From Pseudomonas marginalis (GTDB lineage: Bacteria; Pseudomonadota; Gammaproteobacteria; Pseudomonadales; Pseudomonadaceae): DNA of 64,000 bases. The notes beneath the pieces were generated by a model. It was not told the origin of the DNA, did no database searches, and saw only the letters and a program-made list of their open reading frames with translations. Shown piece by piece: positions 1 through 9,761 of this stretch; positions within the stretch are counted from its first letter, which is position 1; every line of letters starts with the position of its first letter. The translations under genes and the position numbers were made by a program. The stretch lies in contig NZ_LKEG01000014.1 of NCBI RefSeq assembly GCF_001645105.1, positions 1 through 64,000 on the forward strand, in the 5' to 3' direction.

Positions 1-216
1 GATGTTCGAGACTTTCAGGTACGAGTTCGTGGCCAGTGGCGGGCCGATGCAAATGCTTTCGTCCGCCAGTTTCACGTGCATCAATTCGGTATCGGCCGTC
101 GAGTAAACAGCGACGGTCTTGATGCCCTCTTCCTTACAGGCGCGCAGGATACGCAGCGCGATCTCGCCGCGGTTGGCGATCAGGACTTTTTGCAGTTTCT
201 TCGCAGGTTTCAACAT
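1..216 (-). CDS. accC: Biotin carboxylase, N-terminal part (cut by window edge)
   Basis: The N-terminal 72 residues of the biotin carboxylase subunit of acetyl-CoA carboxylase, which carboxylates the biotin on BCCP with ATP and bicarbonate in the cytosol. The visible part includes [13 protein letters not shown], the family's start of the ATP-grasp N-domain, and later ADESICIGP. The ATG at 216 opens with about nine extra residues (MLKPAKKLQ) before the conserved core, and the shorter N-terminus common in this family is not available as an ATG. It lies 17 bases after accB on the same strand, in the usual aroQ-accB-accC order. The remainder lies outside the window. Confidence 0.96.
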   Translation of the reverse strand, partial: MLKPAKKLQKVLIANRGEIALRILRACKEEGIKTVAVYSTADTELMHVKLADESICIGPPLATNSYLKVSNI

Positions 217-233
217 CGAAGGCGCTCCGCGGT

Positions 234-695
234 TCAAACGATGGTGAACAGCGGCTGGTCGTACTCAACCGGCTGACCGTTTTCTACCAGGATGGATTCG
301 ATGACGCCGGCTTTTTCAGCCGTGATGTGGTTCATCATTTTCATCGCTTCTACGATGCAGATGGTGTCGCCCACTTTCACGGTCTTGCCGACTTCAACGA
401 AGGCTGGCGAGGTCGGTGCCGGGGTGCGGTAGAACGTACCGACCATTGGCGACTTGACCACGAAGCCGTTCAGCGCAGGCGCGGCTGGGGCGGCAGGTGC
501 GGCGGCAGCAGGGGCGGCGGCCGGTGCAGCAGCGGCTGGCGCCGGTGCTTGCATCTGTGGCGCGTAGAACTGCTGGGCCGGGGTCTTGCTGTGACGGCTG
601 ATCCGTACGGACTCTTCGCCTTCCTTGATTTCCAGCTCGTCGATACCGGATTCTTCCAGCAGTTCGATCAGTTTCTTAACTTTACGGATATCCAT
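234..695 (-). CDS. accB: Biotin carboxyl carrier protein of acetyl-CoA carboxylase
   Basis: Carries the biotin that shuttles CO2 between biotin carboxylase and the carboxyltransferase, the first committed step of fatty acid synthesis. The 153 residues have three parts: an N-terminal helical segment ([16 protein letters not shown]), an Ala/Pro-rich flexible linker around residues 48-73, and a C-terminal biotinyl domain. The biotinylation motif EAMKMMN places the acceptor at Lys119, 34 residues from the end as usual. Length and linker are typical. It sits 24 bases downstream of aroQ and 17 bases upstream of accC, so the three are probably cotranscribed. Confidence 0.98.
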   Translation of the reverse strand: MDIRKVKKLIELLEESGIDELEIKEGEESVRISRHSKTPAQQFYAPQMQAPAPAAAAPAAAPAAAAPAAPAAPALNGFVVKSPMVGTFYRTPAPTSPAFVEVGKTVKVGDTICIVEAMKMMNHITAEKAGVIESILVENGQPVEYDQPLFTIV

Positions 696-719
696 GAATC
701 ATCAACTCCCAAGGGTCGG

Positions 720-1175
720 TCAGGGGCGCTTGGCCGGTTGTTCAAGCTGTTCCAGGGCGGCCTCCAGGGCCAGTCGGTAACCGCTGGCGCCAAGGCCGCA
801 GATCACTCCTACCGCTACGTCGGAGAAGTAAGAGTGATGGCGGAAAGGTTCGCGTTTGTGCACGTTCGACAAATGCACTTCGATGAATGGGATGCTCACC
901 GCCAGCAACGCGTCACGTAATGCAACGCTTGTGTGTGTAAAAGCGGCGGGATTGATCAGGATAAAGTCCACGCCTTCGCCGCGCGCGGCATGGATGCGAT
1001 CAATCAATTCGTACTCGGCATTGCTTTGCAGGTAGAGCAGATGGTGGCCGGCTTCACGCGCCCTGCGTTCAAGATCGAGGTTGATCTGATCGAGGGTCAC
1101 TGCCCCGTAGACGCCCGGTTCACGGGTGCCGAGCAGGTTCAGGTTGGGTCCGTGAAGAACCAGTAAGGTCGCCAT
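720..1175 (-). CDS. aroQ: Type II 3-dehydroquinate dehydratase
   Basis: Converts 3-dehydroquinate to 3-dehydroshikimate in the shikimate pathway. The protein is 151 residues, the normal size for the type II dodecameric enzyme. The N-terminal [16 protein letters not shown] loop holds the catalytic Arg and Tyr. The [16 protein letters not shown] and [20 protein letters not shown] segments carry the substrate-binding Asn/His and the active-site His and Arg. It is the first gene of an aroQ-accB-accC run. In P. aeruginosa dsbD (dipZ) precedes the chemoreceptor gene in this neighbourhood, but here the upstream gap holds only a REP pair. Confidence 0.98.
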   Translation of the reverse strand: MATLLVLHGPNLNLLGTREPGVYGAVTLDQINLDLERRAREAGHHLLYLQSNAEYELIDRIHAARGEGVDFILINPAAFTHTSVALRDALLAVSIPFIEVHLSNVHKREPFRHHSYFSDVAVGVICGLGASGYRLALEAALEQLEQPAKRP

Positions 1176-1353
1176 CGGCTGTTCCTTGTTATTGATGTGG
1201 GTACGGCAGAACTCGGCGACTATGCCGCAAAGCCTTTGTGACTGTCCAGTTCTATGCAGTAGGCGGCACGATTAGCGAGGATTGCGCAAAATTTGTGACT
1301 ACGGGCCGGGATCCGGTCATTGGCGATACAGCGTTGAATCCGGTGAAGATCAA

Positions 1354-1444
1354 TGTGGAAGGGGGCTTGCTCCCGATGGCGGTGCATCAGTGAACACGTA
1401 CAGTGGCTGATACCCCGCAATCGGGAGCAAGCTCCCTCCCACCT
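1354..1444. repeat. REPIN (inverted pair of REP palindromes)
   Basis: Two inverted REP sequences of the GGGCTTGCTCCCGAT family, one at about 1354-1380 and its reverse complement at about 1418-1444, flank a short variable spacer. The pair sits in the 297-base gap between aroQ and the chemoreceptor stop codon and accounts for much of it. Such doublets are non-autonomous elements mobilised by RAYT transposases in Pseudomonas. I saw no RAYT gene in this window. Confidence 0.9.
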
Positions 1445-1472
1445 TTTGATCTCCACAGGGCAATAGATCAGG

Positions 1473-3434
1473 TCACACGCGGAAGGCCTGCACCGCCGTA
1501 TTGAGCTGCCCACCCAGCACCAGCAAATGCTCGCCCTGGCTGCGGCCCTGGCCAATGCGCAGCAGATTATCCTCGCCCAACTGGTGAATCCGCTCGCTGT
1601 TGTCGCGAATCTCACTGACGGCACCACTTTGCTGTGCCGTCACATCCGCGATGCGCACGGCTGTTTCGGAAATGGTCTGGATGGCGCCGACGATTTCATC
1701 CAGCGCGCCGTCCGCGGCCTGGGCCTGCTGGGCGGTAGCTTCGGCGTGTTCGACCTGCGCGCGCATGCCTTGTACCGATTGGTGGGCGGCGCTTTGCAGA
1801 CCGGCGATCAGGGTCTGGATTTCTGCGGTGGCGCCGGCAGTGCGCTGGGCCAGGGAACGGACTTCGTCGGCGACCACGGCAAACCCACGGCCGGCTTCAC
1901 CGGCGCGGGCGGCCTCGATGGCCGCGTTGAGGGCCAGCAGGTTGGTCTGGTCGGCAATCGAGCGGATCACCGTCAGCACGCCGCCGATGGTGGCCGATTC
2001 CTCGGCGAGTTTTTCGATCATCTGCGCATTTTGCTGCACTTCGCCCACCAGGGCATGCAGCCCGGTCAGGCTCAAGCCGATCACACGCTGGCCTTGCTCC
2101 ACCGCCTGGCCCGCGCTGCGGCTGGCGCCGGCGGCCTGGCTGGCATCGCCGGCGACTTGCTGGATGGTCGCTTCCAGTTCACCCAGCGAATCGCGGATCT
2201 GCGCCGTGTCCCCAGCCTGGCGTTCGGCGCCGTCGTGCAGGCCGCTGCTCAGTTCGGCGAGGGCGCGGCTGCTGCCCGCGACTTCCTCGGCATTGCCGCG
2301 AATCGTGCCGACCAGGTCCACCAGGTAGGCGCGCAGGCGGTTCAGCGAGGCTTCGATATCGTGGAGTTCGCGGTTGGTCTTGCCCAAGGCAATCGGCCGG
2401 CTGAAGTCACCTTCGGCCCAGGTCGACAGGGCGGGTGCCAGGTTGGTCAGCACCCGTGCCAAGCGTCGTTGCAGGGTGTCGATCAGCAGCGCGATCAGCA
2501 GGATCAGGCCGATCATCACCCCTTGCATCACACGCACTTCGCCTTGGATTGCACCATGCTGTGCGCGCACAACCGGTTCCAGGCCAGCAATGGCCTCCTG
2601 CACGGCGTTGATTTTCAGGCGGGTGCGGGCGGCCAGGTCAGCGCGTTGCTGGATTTGTTCGCGGGTGCGCTTGAGTTCAGCGGGATAGCGGGTCAGCAGG
2701 CTGTTGAGTTCGCGCTTGAGGTCGACGCCGGTGTCCTGGGCTTCAGCTTTTTCACTGTTTTCCAAGCCCATCATGGCGGAGAAGTCATCGGCGCCGGATT
2801 CGGCACTGGCCTTCACCCCCAGCAACGGCAGTTGCTCCAACAGGTCGGCCTGGGTGCGGATATTGGCGACTTCGCGCTCCACATCCGTGGCCAATTCCGC
2901 GCGCCCGCTGCTCACCAGTTTGTCGCGGGCCAGGGACAGCTTGGCCAGGTGCTGGGATGCCGCCAGCAGTGGGGGCAAGTAACGCGCAGCTTCGGCAGAA
3001 TTCACGCCGCTGGCGTATTGGCTCAGTTGCTCCAGGTTCGCGCCCAATTCGCGCTCGGCCTGCAGCAGCAAGGCTTGTGGGTCGCCAGCCAGCTTGCCGG
3101 CAGCCAGCAAGTCGGTCTTGCTGAACGCATCCAGGTCGACCAAGCTGGGGCGCAGGTTTTGCGCGAGGTCCGCAGGCAGTTCATCCAGATGCTGCAACAG
3201 GCTTTCCAGGCTCTGGCCGGCGCTGCTCAGGCGCAAGGCATCGCCACTGGCCAGGTAGTCGTCGATGTTGCGTGCAGCCTGGTTCTGGAAGGTCTGCGAC
3301 AGGCCCAGGTAACGTTCCATCAGCAGATAAGGCCGCTCCAGCGCCCGTTGCGACCACCACAGCGTCGCCCCCAGCGCCAGGCACACGGCCACCAGAAGAA
3401 GGGTATTGAGATTGGTCAGCAGCTTCAGGCGCAT
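1473..3434 (-). CDS. ctpL: Methyl-accepting chemotaxis protein, CtpL-like
   Basis: A transmembrane chemoreceptor of about 653 residues. An N-terminal membrane segment ([19 protein letters not shown]) is followed by a long, mostly helical periplasmic sensor of about 270 residues. A second membrane segment ([14 protein letters not shown]), a HAMP linker and a cytoplasmic signalling domain follow. The signalling domain contains the conserved hairpin tip [20 protein letters not shown]. There is no C-terminal CheR/CheB-tethering pentapeptide. The ATG at 3434 is preferred over a TTG twelve bases upstream. Gene order, next to the gcbA-like gene and aroQ, matches PA4844 (CtpL, reported for phosphate and chloroaniline taxis). 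The symbol rests on synteny, so the ligand is unproven. Confidence 0.88.
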   Translation of the reverse strand: MRLKLLTNLNTLLLVAVCLALGATLWWSQRALERPYLLMERYLGLSQTFQNQAARNIDDYLASGDALRLSSAGQSLESLLQHLDELPADLAQNLRPSLVDLDAFSKTDLLAAGKLAGDPQALLLQAERELGANLEQLSQYASGVNSAEAARYLPPLLAASQHLAKLSLARDKLVSSGRAELATDVEREVANIRTQADLLEQLPLLGVKASAESGADDFSAMMGLENSEKAEAQDTGVDLKRELNSLLTRYPAELKRTREQIQQRADLAARTRLKINAVQEAIAGLEPVVRAQHGAIQGEVRVMQGVMIGLILLIALLIDTLQRRLARVLTNLAPALSTWAEGDFSRPIALGKTNRELHDIEASLNRLRAYLVDLVGTIRGNAEEVAGSSRALAELSSGLHDGAERQAGDTAQIRDSLGELEATIQQVAGDASQAAGASRSAGQAVEQGQRVIGLSLTGLHALVGEVQQNAQMIEKLAEESATIGGVLTVIRSIADQTNLLALNAAIEAARAGEAGRGFAVVADEVRSLAQRTAGATAEIQTLIAGLQSAAHQSVQGMRAQVEHAEATAQQAQAADGALDEIVGAIQTISETAVRIADVTAQQSGAVSEIRDNSERIHQLGEDNLLRIGQGRSQGEHLLVLGGQLNTAVQAFRV

Positions 3435-3487
3435 GCGTGGTATCAACCGACAGCAAAAGATAAGTGCCTGAAGTTATTGCGTTTGCG

Positions 3488-5158
3488 TTACAGCGTTATG
3501 ACCGAATCAGTGGATTCCGGTGAAAAGATGGCACTTTGCTTTGATGCGCGCGCAGCCTGCACGCGGTTGCGCCCGGCGTGCTTGGCGCGGTACAGCGCCT
3601 CGTCGGCCTGGGCGGCCATCATCAGGCTGTCGGAGTCGTCGCACAGCTCCACCAGCCCGGCGCTGAACGTGCACCATAAATCCTGCGGTTGGGCCGGGTA
3701 GTGGATTTCGGCAAAGCGGCCACGGATTTCATCCAGCACCTTGCAGGCCGATTCCAGGTCGGTGTCCGGCATCACAATGGCGAACTCTTCGCCGCCGTAG
3801 CGCCCGATGTAGTCGGTCTTGCGCAGGCGCTGCTTGAGAAACAGCGCCAGGCTTTTGATCACGCGGTCACCCATGGGGTGGCCGTGGCTGTCATTGACCC
3901 GCTTGAAGTGGTCGATATCCAGCATGGCAAAGCTCAGCGGCTTGTTCTCGCGGCGTGCGCGGAAGCTGCAGTCTTCAAGCAGTTGCAGGATGTGGGTGTG
4001 GTTGTAGAGCCCGGTCAGGCTGTCGCGCACCATCCGCGCCTTGAGGTTGCGTGCGCGAGCGGCGCGGTTGCGCACGGTGGTGATCAGGTGGCGCGGCTTG
4101 ATCGGCTTGGTGAGGAAGTCGTCGCCGCCTTCGCTCATGGCGTCCAGTTGTTTATCCAGGTCGTCCTCGGCCGACAGGTAGATGATCGGTACGCTGACAT
4201 AACGGTCGTTATGGCGGATCACCTTGGCCAGTTCGGTACCGGTACAGGCGGGCATATACATGTCGAGGATGATCAGGTCGGGCTGGAAGTCCGCCAGTTC
4301 AGCCATGGCCTGGATCGGTTCGATCAGCGTGCGGGTGACGATACCGGCGCTGTTGAGCAGCCGCTCGGTGTGCAGCGCCTGGGCCCGCGAATCGTCGATG
4401 ATCAGCACCTTATACGGCTCGTACTGGGCGACGCAGGCCAGCACTTCGATTTTTTCCAACAGGCTAGAGGCTTCCAGCGTCCCGGTCAGGAATTCCTGGC
4501 CCCCGGCGCGCACGGCGGCCAGCCGGGTAGGGGTGTCGGTCTCGTGCAGGCTGAAGAACAGCAGCGGCAGTTTGTGCTCCAGGCCTTCCTGGGCTTCGGC
4601 GGCGAGCTTGAGGCCCAGGCCGGTGCCGCAGAAATCCACGTCCATCACAATCGCCGAAGGCAGGCGCTCGGCCATCGCCGCCCGAAACGCGGCCACGCTG
4701 TCGAGGGATTGGGCGCTCAAACCGAAGAATTCCAGCTGCTTGGCCAGCCGCTCGGCGCGGTCGTGATCGGCCAGCATCACGTAGATCGGCTTGCGCATCG
4801 GCGGCAGGAAGGTTTGTTCCAGCTGGTCACCCTGGCGCAGGCCGGTGCGAGACAGGCGCTGCATCAAGCGATTGAGTTCGGTGATCAGGTGGCTGCTGAG
4901 GCGCCCACGGTTCTCGTCGACTGCCTTGAGGGAGTCGCCGATGTGTTGCGCCAGCTGGCGGTGTTCCGGTTGTTCGAAGCGCTCGGCAAACCGCAGCAGG
5001 CGCAAATTGGCCTCGCTGAGTTCGGAAAGGTCGGTGCCGGACCACTCGCTGCGTTGCAGGCGCTGCCAGATCTCAAGAATTTGACGTGCCTGATGAATTA
5101 CCCGCTGGGCAAAATGCTGCTTGAGACGCTCACGGCTGGGGTCTTCTGGCTCGGTCAT
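3488..5158 (-). CDS. gcbA: Response-regulator diguanylate cyclase (REC-REC-GGDEF), GcbA-like
   Basis: Makes cyclic di-GMP, promoting surface attachment. The order in 556 residues is: a helical N-terminal region (1-130), a first receiver-like domain (about 132-245, with a VMDVDF acidic site), a second receiver (about 248-368, LIILDMYMP phosphoacceptor and TKPIKP lysine), then a GGDEF domain. The active site reads RYGGEEF. An RKTD allosteric I-site lies five residues before the signature, so product inhibition is likely. Placement between ctpL and the DUF2333 gene matches PA4843/GcbA, known from P. aeruginosa and P. fluorescens Pf0-1. It ends 53 bases before the chemoreceptor start and may be cotranscribed with it. 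Confidence 0.92.
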   Translation of the reverse strand: MTEPEDPSRERLKQHFAQRVIHQARQILEIWQRLQRSEWSGTDLSELSEANLRLLRFAERFEQPEHRQLAQHIGDSLKAVDENRGRLSSHLITELNRLMQRLSRTGLRQGDQLEQTFLPPMRKPIYVMLADHDRAERLAKQLEFFGLSAQSLDSVAAFRAAMAERLPSAIVMDVDFCGTGLGLKLAAEAQEGLEHKLPLLFFSLHETDTPTRLAAVRAGGQEFLTGTLEASSLLEKIEVLACVAQYEPYKVLIIDDSRAQALHTERLLNSAGIVTRTLIEPIQAMAELADFQPDLIILDMYMPACTGTELAKVIRHNDRYVSVPIIYLSAEDDLDKQLDAMSEGGDDFLTKPIKPRHLITTVRNRAARARNLKARMVRDSLTGLYNHTHILQLLEDCSFRARRENKPLSFAMLDIDHFKRVNDSHGHPMGDRVIKSLALFLKQRLRKTDYIGRYGGEEFAIVMPDTDLESACKVLDEIRGRFAEIHYPAQPQDLWCTFSAGLVELCDDSDSLMMAAQADEALYRAKHAGRNRVQAARASKQSAIFSPESTDSVITL

Positions 5159-5456
5159 ATCCTGACTACTAGTTAGGGTGCATGCTGAGGTCGACTGATG
5201 GCTCTATGCTAGCACCTCTTTTCCTTGGGATGAGTGTCATGCATCAATAAACTGTGTGTTCCGGGTATTCAGTTGCTGACCCGGTGGTCGCGCAGCGTAA
5301 AAAGCGTGCATCCTTTATAGTCGAATACCCTCTGTGCGCCAGTTTGGTGAAAAGCCCCGCACGGGCGGGCACGATGGGGTAGGGTTGTGGTCGGAGTGTT
5401 TGAACGCACGCCATCAATTCAAGTGCATGAACTCAAGTGATTGAAAGGATATCGCC
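5159..5456. other. Divergent intergenic region, no gene seen
   Basis: This 298-base gap separates the divergent starts of the diguanylate cyclase gene and the DUF2333 gene, and must hold both promoters. I could not assign a convincing promoter pair. An AAGGAT ribosome-binding site lies just before the DUF2333 ATG. No REP element or open frame with coding character was seen. Confidence 0.6.
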
Positions 5457-6524
5457 ATGCTGGACTGGAAAAACCGTGCAGGCAGTGCCAAAGGCCCCGC
5501 CCCTGAGCCCAAGTCGGCCAACCGCAGTTATCTTCGTACCGTGCTGATGAGCCGTGCCGTGCTCAGCGTGCTCGGCCTGTACCTGCTGGTCACCGGCGCC
5601 CTGGGCTGGTACTGGAGCGAAGAGCCGGCACTGTTTCCGGTCCAGCAGAACGCACAGATTGCCGCCGAAAAAGAAGGCAAGCAGATGGTGGTGGGCTTTA
5701 CCACCGTCGAAACCCTCAAGACCGTGGTCGGCACCTTGCTGAACAAGCCCGGCGGCTACATTTCCAACGACCGTTTCCCGCCAGGCCTGTGGATGGACAA
5801 CATGCCGAGCTGGGAATATGGCGTGCTGGTGCAGGTGCGCGACCTGACCCGCGCCCTGCGTAAAGACTTCGCCCGCTCGCAGTCGCAGTCGGCCGAAGAC
5901 GCCGATCTGGCCAAGGCCGAGCCGCGCTTCAACTTCGACAATAAGAGCTGGGTGCTGCCATCCAGTGAGTCGGAATACCAGGAAGGCATTAATTCCCTGA
6001 GCCGCTATGAAGCGCGCTTGTCCGACCCGAACCAGCGCGGCGCACTGTTCTACGCGCGTGCCGATAACCTGAACAACTGGCTGGGCGATGTCGCCACCCG
6101 CCTGGGCTCGCTGTCGCAACGCCTGTCGGCCAGTGTCGGCCGGGTAAAACTCAACACCGCACTGAAAACCGAAGCCCTGGCTCCGGGTGAAGTGCCGCAG
6201 GTCGATGAAGAAGTGGTGGAAACCCCGTGGATGCAGATCGACAACGTGTTCTACGAAGCACGCGGCCAGGCCTGGGCCCTGTCGCACCTGCTGCGCGCCA
6301 TCGAAGTCGACTTTGCCGACGTGCTGGCCAAGAAGAACGCCACTGTCAGCGTGCGCCAGATCATTCGTGAGCTGGAGGCCTCGCAAGAGCCGGTGTGGAG
6401 CCCAATGATCCTTAACGGCAGCGGCTTTGGCGTATTGGCCAACCACTCGCTGGTGATGGCCAACTACATTTCCCGGGCTAACGCTGCGGTGATCGATTTG
6501 CGTCAGCTGCTCAACCAAGGTTGA
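5457..6524 (+). CDS. DUF2333 family membrane-anchored protein
   Basis: A conserved proteobacterial protein of unknown function, 355 residues, matching PA4842 by position. A basic N-terminus precedes a single membrane segment around residues 33-52 (AVLSVLGLYLLVTGALGWYW). The rest is a large soluble, probably periplasmic domain with many polar helices. An AAGGAT Shine-Dalgarno lies a few bases before the ATG. The stop codon overlaps the ATG of the NUDIX gene by one base (TGATG), indicating translational coupling. No catalytic motif was recognised. Confidence 0.9.
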   Translation: MLDWKNRAGSAKGPAPEPKSANRSYLRTVLMSRAVLSVLGLYLLVTGALGWYWSEEPALFPVQQNAQIAAEKEGKQMVVGFTTVETLKTVVGTLLNKPGGYISNDRFPPGLWMDNMPSWEYGVLVQVRDLTRALRKDFARSQSQSAEDADLAKAEPRFNFDNKSWVLPSSESEYQEGINSLSRYEARLSDPNQRGALFYARADNLNNWLGDVATRLGSLSQRLSASVGRVKLNTALKTEALAPGEVPQVDEEVVETPWMQIDNVFYEARGQAWALSHLLRAIEVDFADVLAKKNATVSVRQIIRELEASQEPVWSPMILNGSGFGVLANHSLVMANYISRANAAVIDLRQLLNQG

Positions 6525-7063
6525 TGATGGACGCTACTCAAAAGGAGGCCGCCCACCGCGCGGCTTCCGATGCCGAACTGATCTGCTGGGTCGATGAGCA
6601 GGACACTCTGCTCGGCAGTCTTGTCAGGGCCGATCTGCGCCAGCGCGGGTTGATCGGCCGTTGCACCTTTATCTTCCTGTTCAATTCGGCCGGTGAGCTG
6701 TGTGTGCACCGGCGCACCCTGAGCAAAGCCATGTACCCCGGTTTCTGGGACACGGCGGCGGGTGGGATGGTAGCGGCAGGTGAATCCTATGCCGTGTCTG
6801 CTGCCCGAGAGCTGGAAGAAGAGTTGGGTGTCGGCGGGGTGGAACTGGTCGAACACGACCATTTCTACTTCGAAGATGGCGACAGCCGGCTCTGGTGCAA
6901 ATCCTACTCGGCAGTCTGGGATGGGCCGCTGCGCCTGCAGCCGGAAGAGGTCATGGAAGCGCGCTTTTTGCCTATAGGCACTGTCCTGCAGGAGGCCGAA
7001 CAAAAGCCTTACTGCCCGGACGCCCAAGAGGGGCTGCGACGTTATCTGGCCTCACGTCGCTAA
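6524..7063 (+). CDS. NUDIX hydrolase
   Basis: A small pyrophosphohydrolase of about 179 residues. The Nudix box is complete: GGMVAAGES through RELEEELGV supplies the G-x5-E-x7-RE-x-x-EE-x-G metal-binding helix. The overall shape resembles the YfcD/IDI-like NUDIX group with an N-terminal VDEQD strand; the substrate is unknown. The ATG at 6524 overlaps the DUF2333 stop by one base. A second ATG follows directly and a TTG precedes it, so the start may shift by one codon. It matches PA4841 by position. Confidence 0.92.
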   Translation: MMDATQKEAAHRAASDAELICWVDEQDTLLGSLVRADLRQRGLIGRCTFIFLFNSAGELCVHRRTLSKAMYPGFWDTAAGGMVAAGESYAVSAARELEEELGVGGVELVEHDHFYFEDGDSRLWCKSYSAVWDGPLRLQPEEVMEARFLPIGTVLQEAEQKPYCPDAQEGLRRYLASRR

Positions 7064-7257
7064 AGTTGCATAAATTGGCGCCATTTGGCTCTTAGCAAGT
7101 CAGCTTTTTGTGGTTACACTGCGCGACTTTTCACCCGAACCACCCTGGTGGTTCGGTAGCGCTGCCCCTGCCTGAGTGGGGCTTCGCGGTTGGTGACTCG
7201 CCTCTTTTAACCAGAGCCGAGCGCTGGCCAGTCTTTGTCCTCCCAAGAGGATTGCCG

Positions 7258-7629
7258 GTGGCCAAAAAAGCCGCATCCTTCGCCGCCCTTGGTGGCCTGG
7301 TATTTTCCACCGATGCAGGTCGACACTGCCCGGACTGTCGTCAGCCCGTGGATTCGTGTACCTGCAAACAGACCCTGATCCCTGAAGGCGACGGTATTGC
7401 CCGCGTGCGCCGCGAAAGCAAAGGCCGTGGCGGCAAGACGGTGACCACCATCACCGGCGTGCCGTTGGCCGAAGAGGCGCTGAAGGAACTGGCCACCACG
7501 CTGAAAAAGCGCTGTGGCACCGGTGGCGCGTTGAAAGACGGGGTCATCGAGATCCAGGGCGATCACGTCGAGTTGCTGTTGGCCGAGCTGATCAAGCTCG
7601 GGTACAAGGCCAAGAAGTCCGGCGGCTGA
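7258..7629 (+). CDS. yciH: YciH/SUI1 family translation-initiation-factor-like protein
   Basis: A 123-residue member of the eIF1/SUI1 family. E. coli YciH is reported to affect initiation fidelity, but the role in Pseudomonas is not settled. The SUI1 fold covers the second half, with GRGGKTVTTITG, LKKRCGTGGALKDGVIEIQGDH and the closing LIKLGYKAKKSG. The N-terminus holds a possible zinc ribbon: Cys24-x2-Cys27 and Cys34-x-Cys36. The start is a GTG at 7258 behind an AAGAGG ribosome-binding site. An in-frame extension back to 7108 exists but lacks family similarity. It lies upstream of speA, as PA4840 does. Confidence 0.93.
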   Translation: MAKKAASFAALGGLVFSTDAGRHCPDCRQPVDSCTCKQTLIPEGDGIARVRRESKGRGGKTVTTITGVPLAEEALKELATTLKKRCGTGGALKDGVIEIQGDHVELLLAELIKLGYKAKKSGG

Positions 7630-7772
7630 AAGCCTCTTCCCAACCTGTGTCTAAACTCTGTCCTGCGCGTGGGGTCTACCTTGCTTGCAGGCAAATCGTC
7701 ATTTTCATTCTTTAGACTGCGCCAGCCTCGAACCAGGGGCGGTGCCTTCGACTTCATATATAGGGGACTTCG

Positions 7773-9686
7773 ATGTCCGTACGACGCACACGCAAAGACG
7801 ATGGCAGCCAATGGACAGTTGCGGACAGCCGCAGTGTTTACGGGATTCGCCATTGGGGGGCCGGTTATTTCGCGATCAATGAAGCCGGTCGCGTAGAAGT
7901 CCGTCCGAACGGTCCGAACAGTACGCCCGTCGACTTGTACGAGCAGGTCGATGAACTGCGTAAAAGCGGCCTGTCCCTGCCGTTGCTGGTGCGCTTTCCT
8001 GACATCCTGCAAGATCGCGTACGCCAATTGACCGGTGCCTTCGATTCGAATATCGAGCGCCTCGAGTACCAGAGCAAGTACACCGCGCTGTACCCGATCA
8101 AAGTGAACCAGCAGGAAGCGGTGATCGAGAACATCATCGCCACCCAGAACGTGTCCATCGGCCTGGAAGCCGGCTCCAAGCCTGAGCTGCTGGCGGTATT
8201 GGCCCTGGCGCCGAAGGGCGGCACTATCGTCTGCAACGGTTACAAGGACCGTGAGTTCATCCGCCTCGCGCTGATGGGCCAGAAGCTCGGCCACAACGTG
8301 TTCATCGTGATCGAGAAAGAATCTGAAGTTGAGCTGGTGATCGAAGAGGCTGCCAGCCTTAAGGTCAAGCCCCAGGTCGGCCTGCGCGTGCGCTTGTCGT
8401 CGCTGGCGTCGAGCAAGTGGGCGGACACCGGTGGCGAGAAGTCCAAGTTCGGTCTGTCGGCGGCGCAGTTGCTGTCCGTGGTCGAGCGCTTCCGCGCGGC
8501 GGGCCTGGACCAGGGCATCCGTCTGCTGCACTTCCACATGGGTTCGCAGATCGCCAACCTGGCCGACTACCAGCACGGTTTCAAGGAAGCCATCCGTTAC
8601 TACGGCGAGTTGCGCAACCTCGGCCTGCCAGTGGACCACATCGACGTGGGCGGTGGCCTGGGCGTGGACTACGACGGTACTCACTCGCGTAACGCCAGCT
8701 CGATCAACTACGACATGGACGACTACGCCGGCGTGGTCGTGGGCATGCTCAAGGAGTTCTGCGACGCGCAGAGCCTGCCGCACCCGAACATCTTCTCCGA
8801 AAGCGGCCGTTCCCTGACCGCGCACCACGCCATGCTGGTGGTGCAGGTGACCGACGTCGAGAAACACAACGACGAAATCCCGGTCATCGAAAACAAGGAA
8901 AGCCTGCCGGAAACCGTGCAATGGCTGGTAGACCTACTGGGCCCGACCGACATCGAGATGGTCACCGAAACCTACTGGCGCGCCACCCACTACATGAGCG
9001 ATGTGGCCACCCAGTACGCCGACGGCAAACTGACCTTGGCCGAAAAAGCCCTGGCCGAACAGTGCTACTTCGCCGTGTGCCGCCGCCTGCACAACTCGTT
9101 GAAAGCCCGCCAGCGCTCGCACCGCCAGGTGCTGGATGAACTCAACGACAAGCTGGCCGACAAGTACATCTGCAACTTCTCGGTGTTCCAGAGCTTGCCG
9201 GACACCTGGGCCATCGGCCAGGTACTGCCGATCCTGCCGCTGCACCGCCTCGACGAAGAGCCGCTGCGCCGTGCCGTGCTGCAAGACCTGACCTGCGACT
9301 CGGACGGCAAGATCAAGCAGTACGTCGACGAGCAAAGCATCGAAACCAGCTTGCCGGTACACGGCTTGAACGAAGGTGAAGACTACTTGCTGGGTATCTT
9401 CCTGGTGGGGGCTTACCAGGAAATCCTGGGGGACATGCACAACCTGTTCGGCGACACCGACTCGGTGAATATCTACCAGCGTGAAGATGGTTCGGTGTAC
9501 AGCGCCGGCATCGAGACGCACGACACCATCGAAGACATGCTGCGCTATGTGCATTTGTCGCCGGAAGAGCTGATGACGCATTACCGTGACAAGTGTGCGA
9601 GCGCGAAGATCAGTGCGGCGGAGCGTACGCAGTTCCTGGATGCCTTGCGTCTGGGGCTGACGCGTTCGTCCTACCTGTCCTCGTAA
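7773..9686 (+). CDS. speA: Biosynthetic arginine decarboxylase
   Basis: Decarboxylates arginine to agmatine, the first step of the agmatine route to putrescine. At 637 residues it has the normal length of the PLP-dependent SpeA family. The PLP lysine lies in the YPIKVNQQ motif near residue 112. The HFHMGSQI and [14 protein letters not shown] loops bind PLP phosphate. The C-terminal part carries the expected substrate-binding FSVFQSLPD and FLVGAYQE segments. The ATG is preceded by a GGGGA-type site. A single REP follows its stop. The gene order with yciH matches PA4840-PA4839. Confidence 0.98.
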   Translation: MSVRRTRKDDGSQWTVADSRSVYGIRHWGAGYFAINEAGRVEVRPNGPNSTPVDLYEQVDELRKSGLSLPLLVRFPDILQDRVRQLTGAFDSNIERLEYQSKYTALYPIKVNQQEAVIENIIATQNVSIGLEAGSKPELLAVLALAPKGGTIVCNGYKDREFIRLALMGQKLGHNVFIVIEKESEVELVIEEAASLKVKPQVGLRVRLSSLASSKWADTGGEKSKFGLSAAQLLSVVERFRAAGLDQGIRLLHFHMGSQIANLADYQHGFKEAIRYYGELRNLGLPVDHIDVGGGLGVDYDGTHSRNASSINYDMDDYAGVVVGMLKEFCDAQSLPHPNIFSESGRSLTAHHAMLVVQVTDVEKHNDEIPVIENKESLPETVQWLVDLLGPTDIEMVTETYWRATHYMSDVATQYADGKLTLAEKALAEQCYFAVCRRLHNSLKARQRSHRQVLDELNDKLADKYICNFSVFQSLPDTWAIGQVLPILPLHRLDEEPLRRAVLQDLTCDSDGKIKQYVDEQSIETSLPVHGLNEGEDYLLGIFLVGAYQEILGDMHNLFGDTDSVNIYQREDGSVYSAGIETHDTIEDMLRYVHLSPEELMTHYRDKCASAKISAAERTQFLDALRLGLTRSSYLSS

Positions 9687-9692
9687 AAAATC

Positions 9693-9720
9693 TGGGAGGG
9701 GGGCAAGCCCCCTCCCACTT
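9693..9720. repeat. Single REP palindrome after speA
   Basis: A GGGAGGGGGGCAAGCCCCCTCCC palindrome directly after the speA stop, followed by a short T run. It belongs to the main REP family of the window. Its stem could also slow or end transcription from speA, but it is not a classical terminator. Confidence 0.8.
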
Positions 9721-9761
9721 TTGACGCAGTGCTAATCCTGAAATTGTCTGAGGGCTGAGCA

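Noticed and set aside
1527-3701. Long plus-strand open frame opposite the chemoreceptor gene
   Set aside because: Low-complexity Gln/Gly/Ala composition and no domain; it is the antisense shadow of a GC-rich gene on the minus strand.
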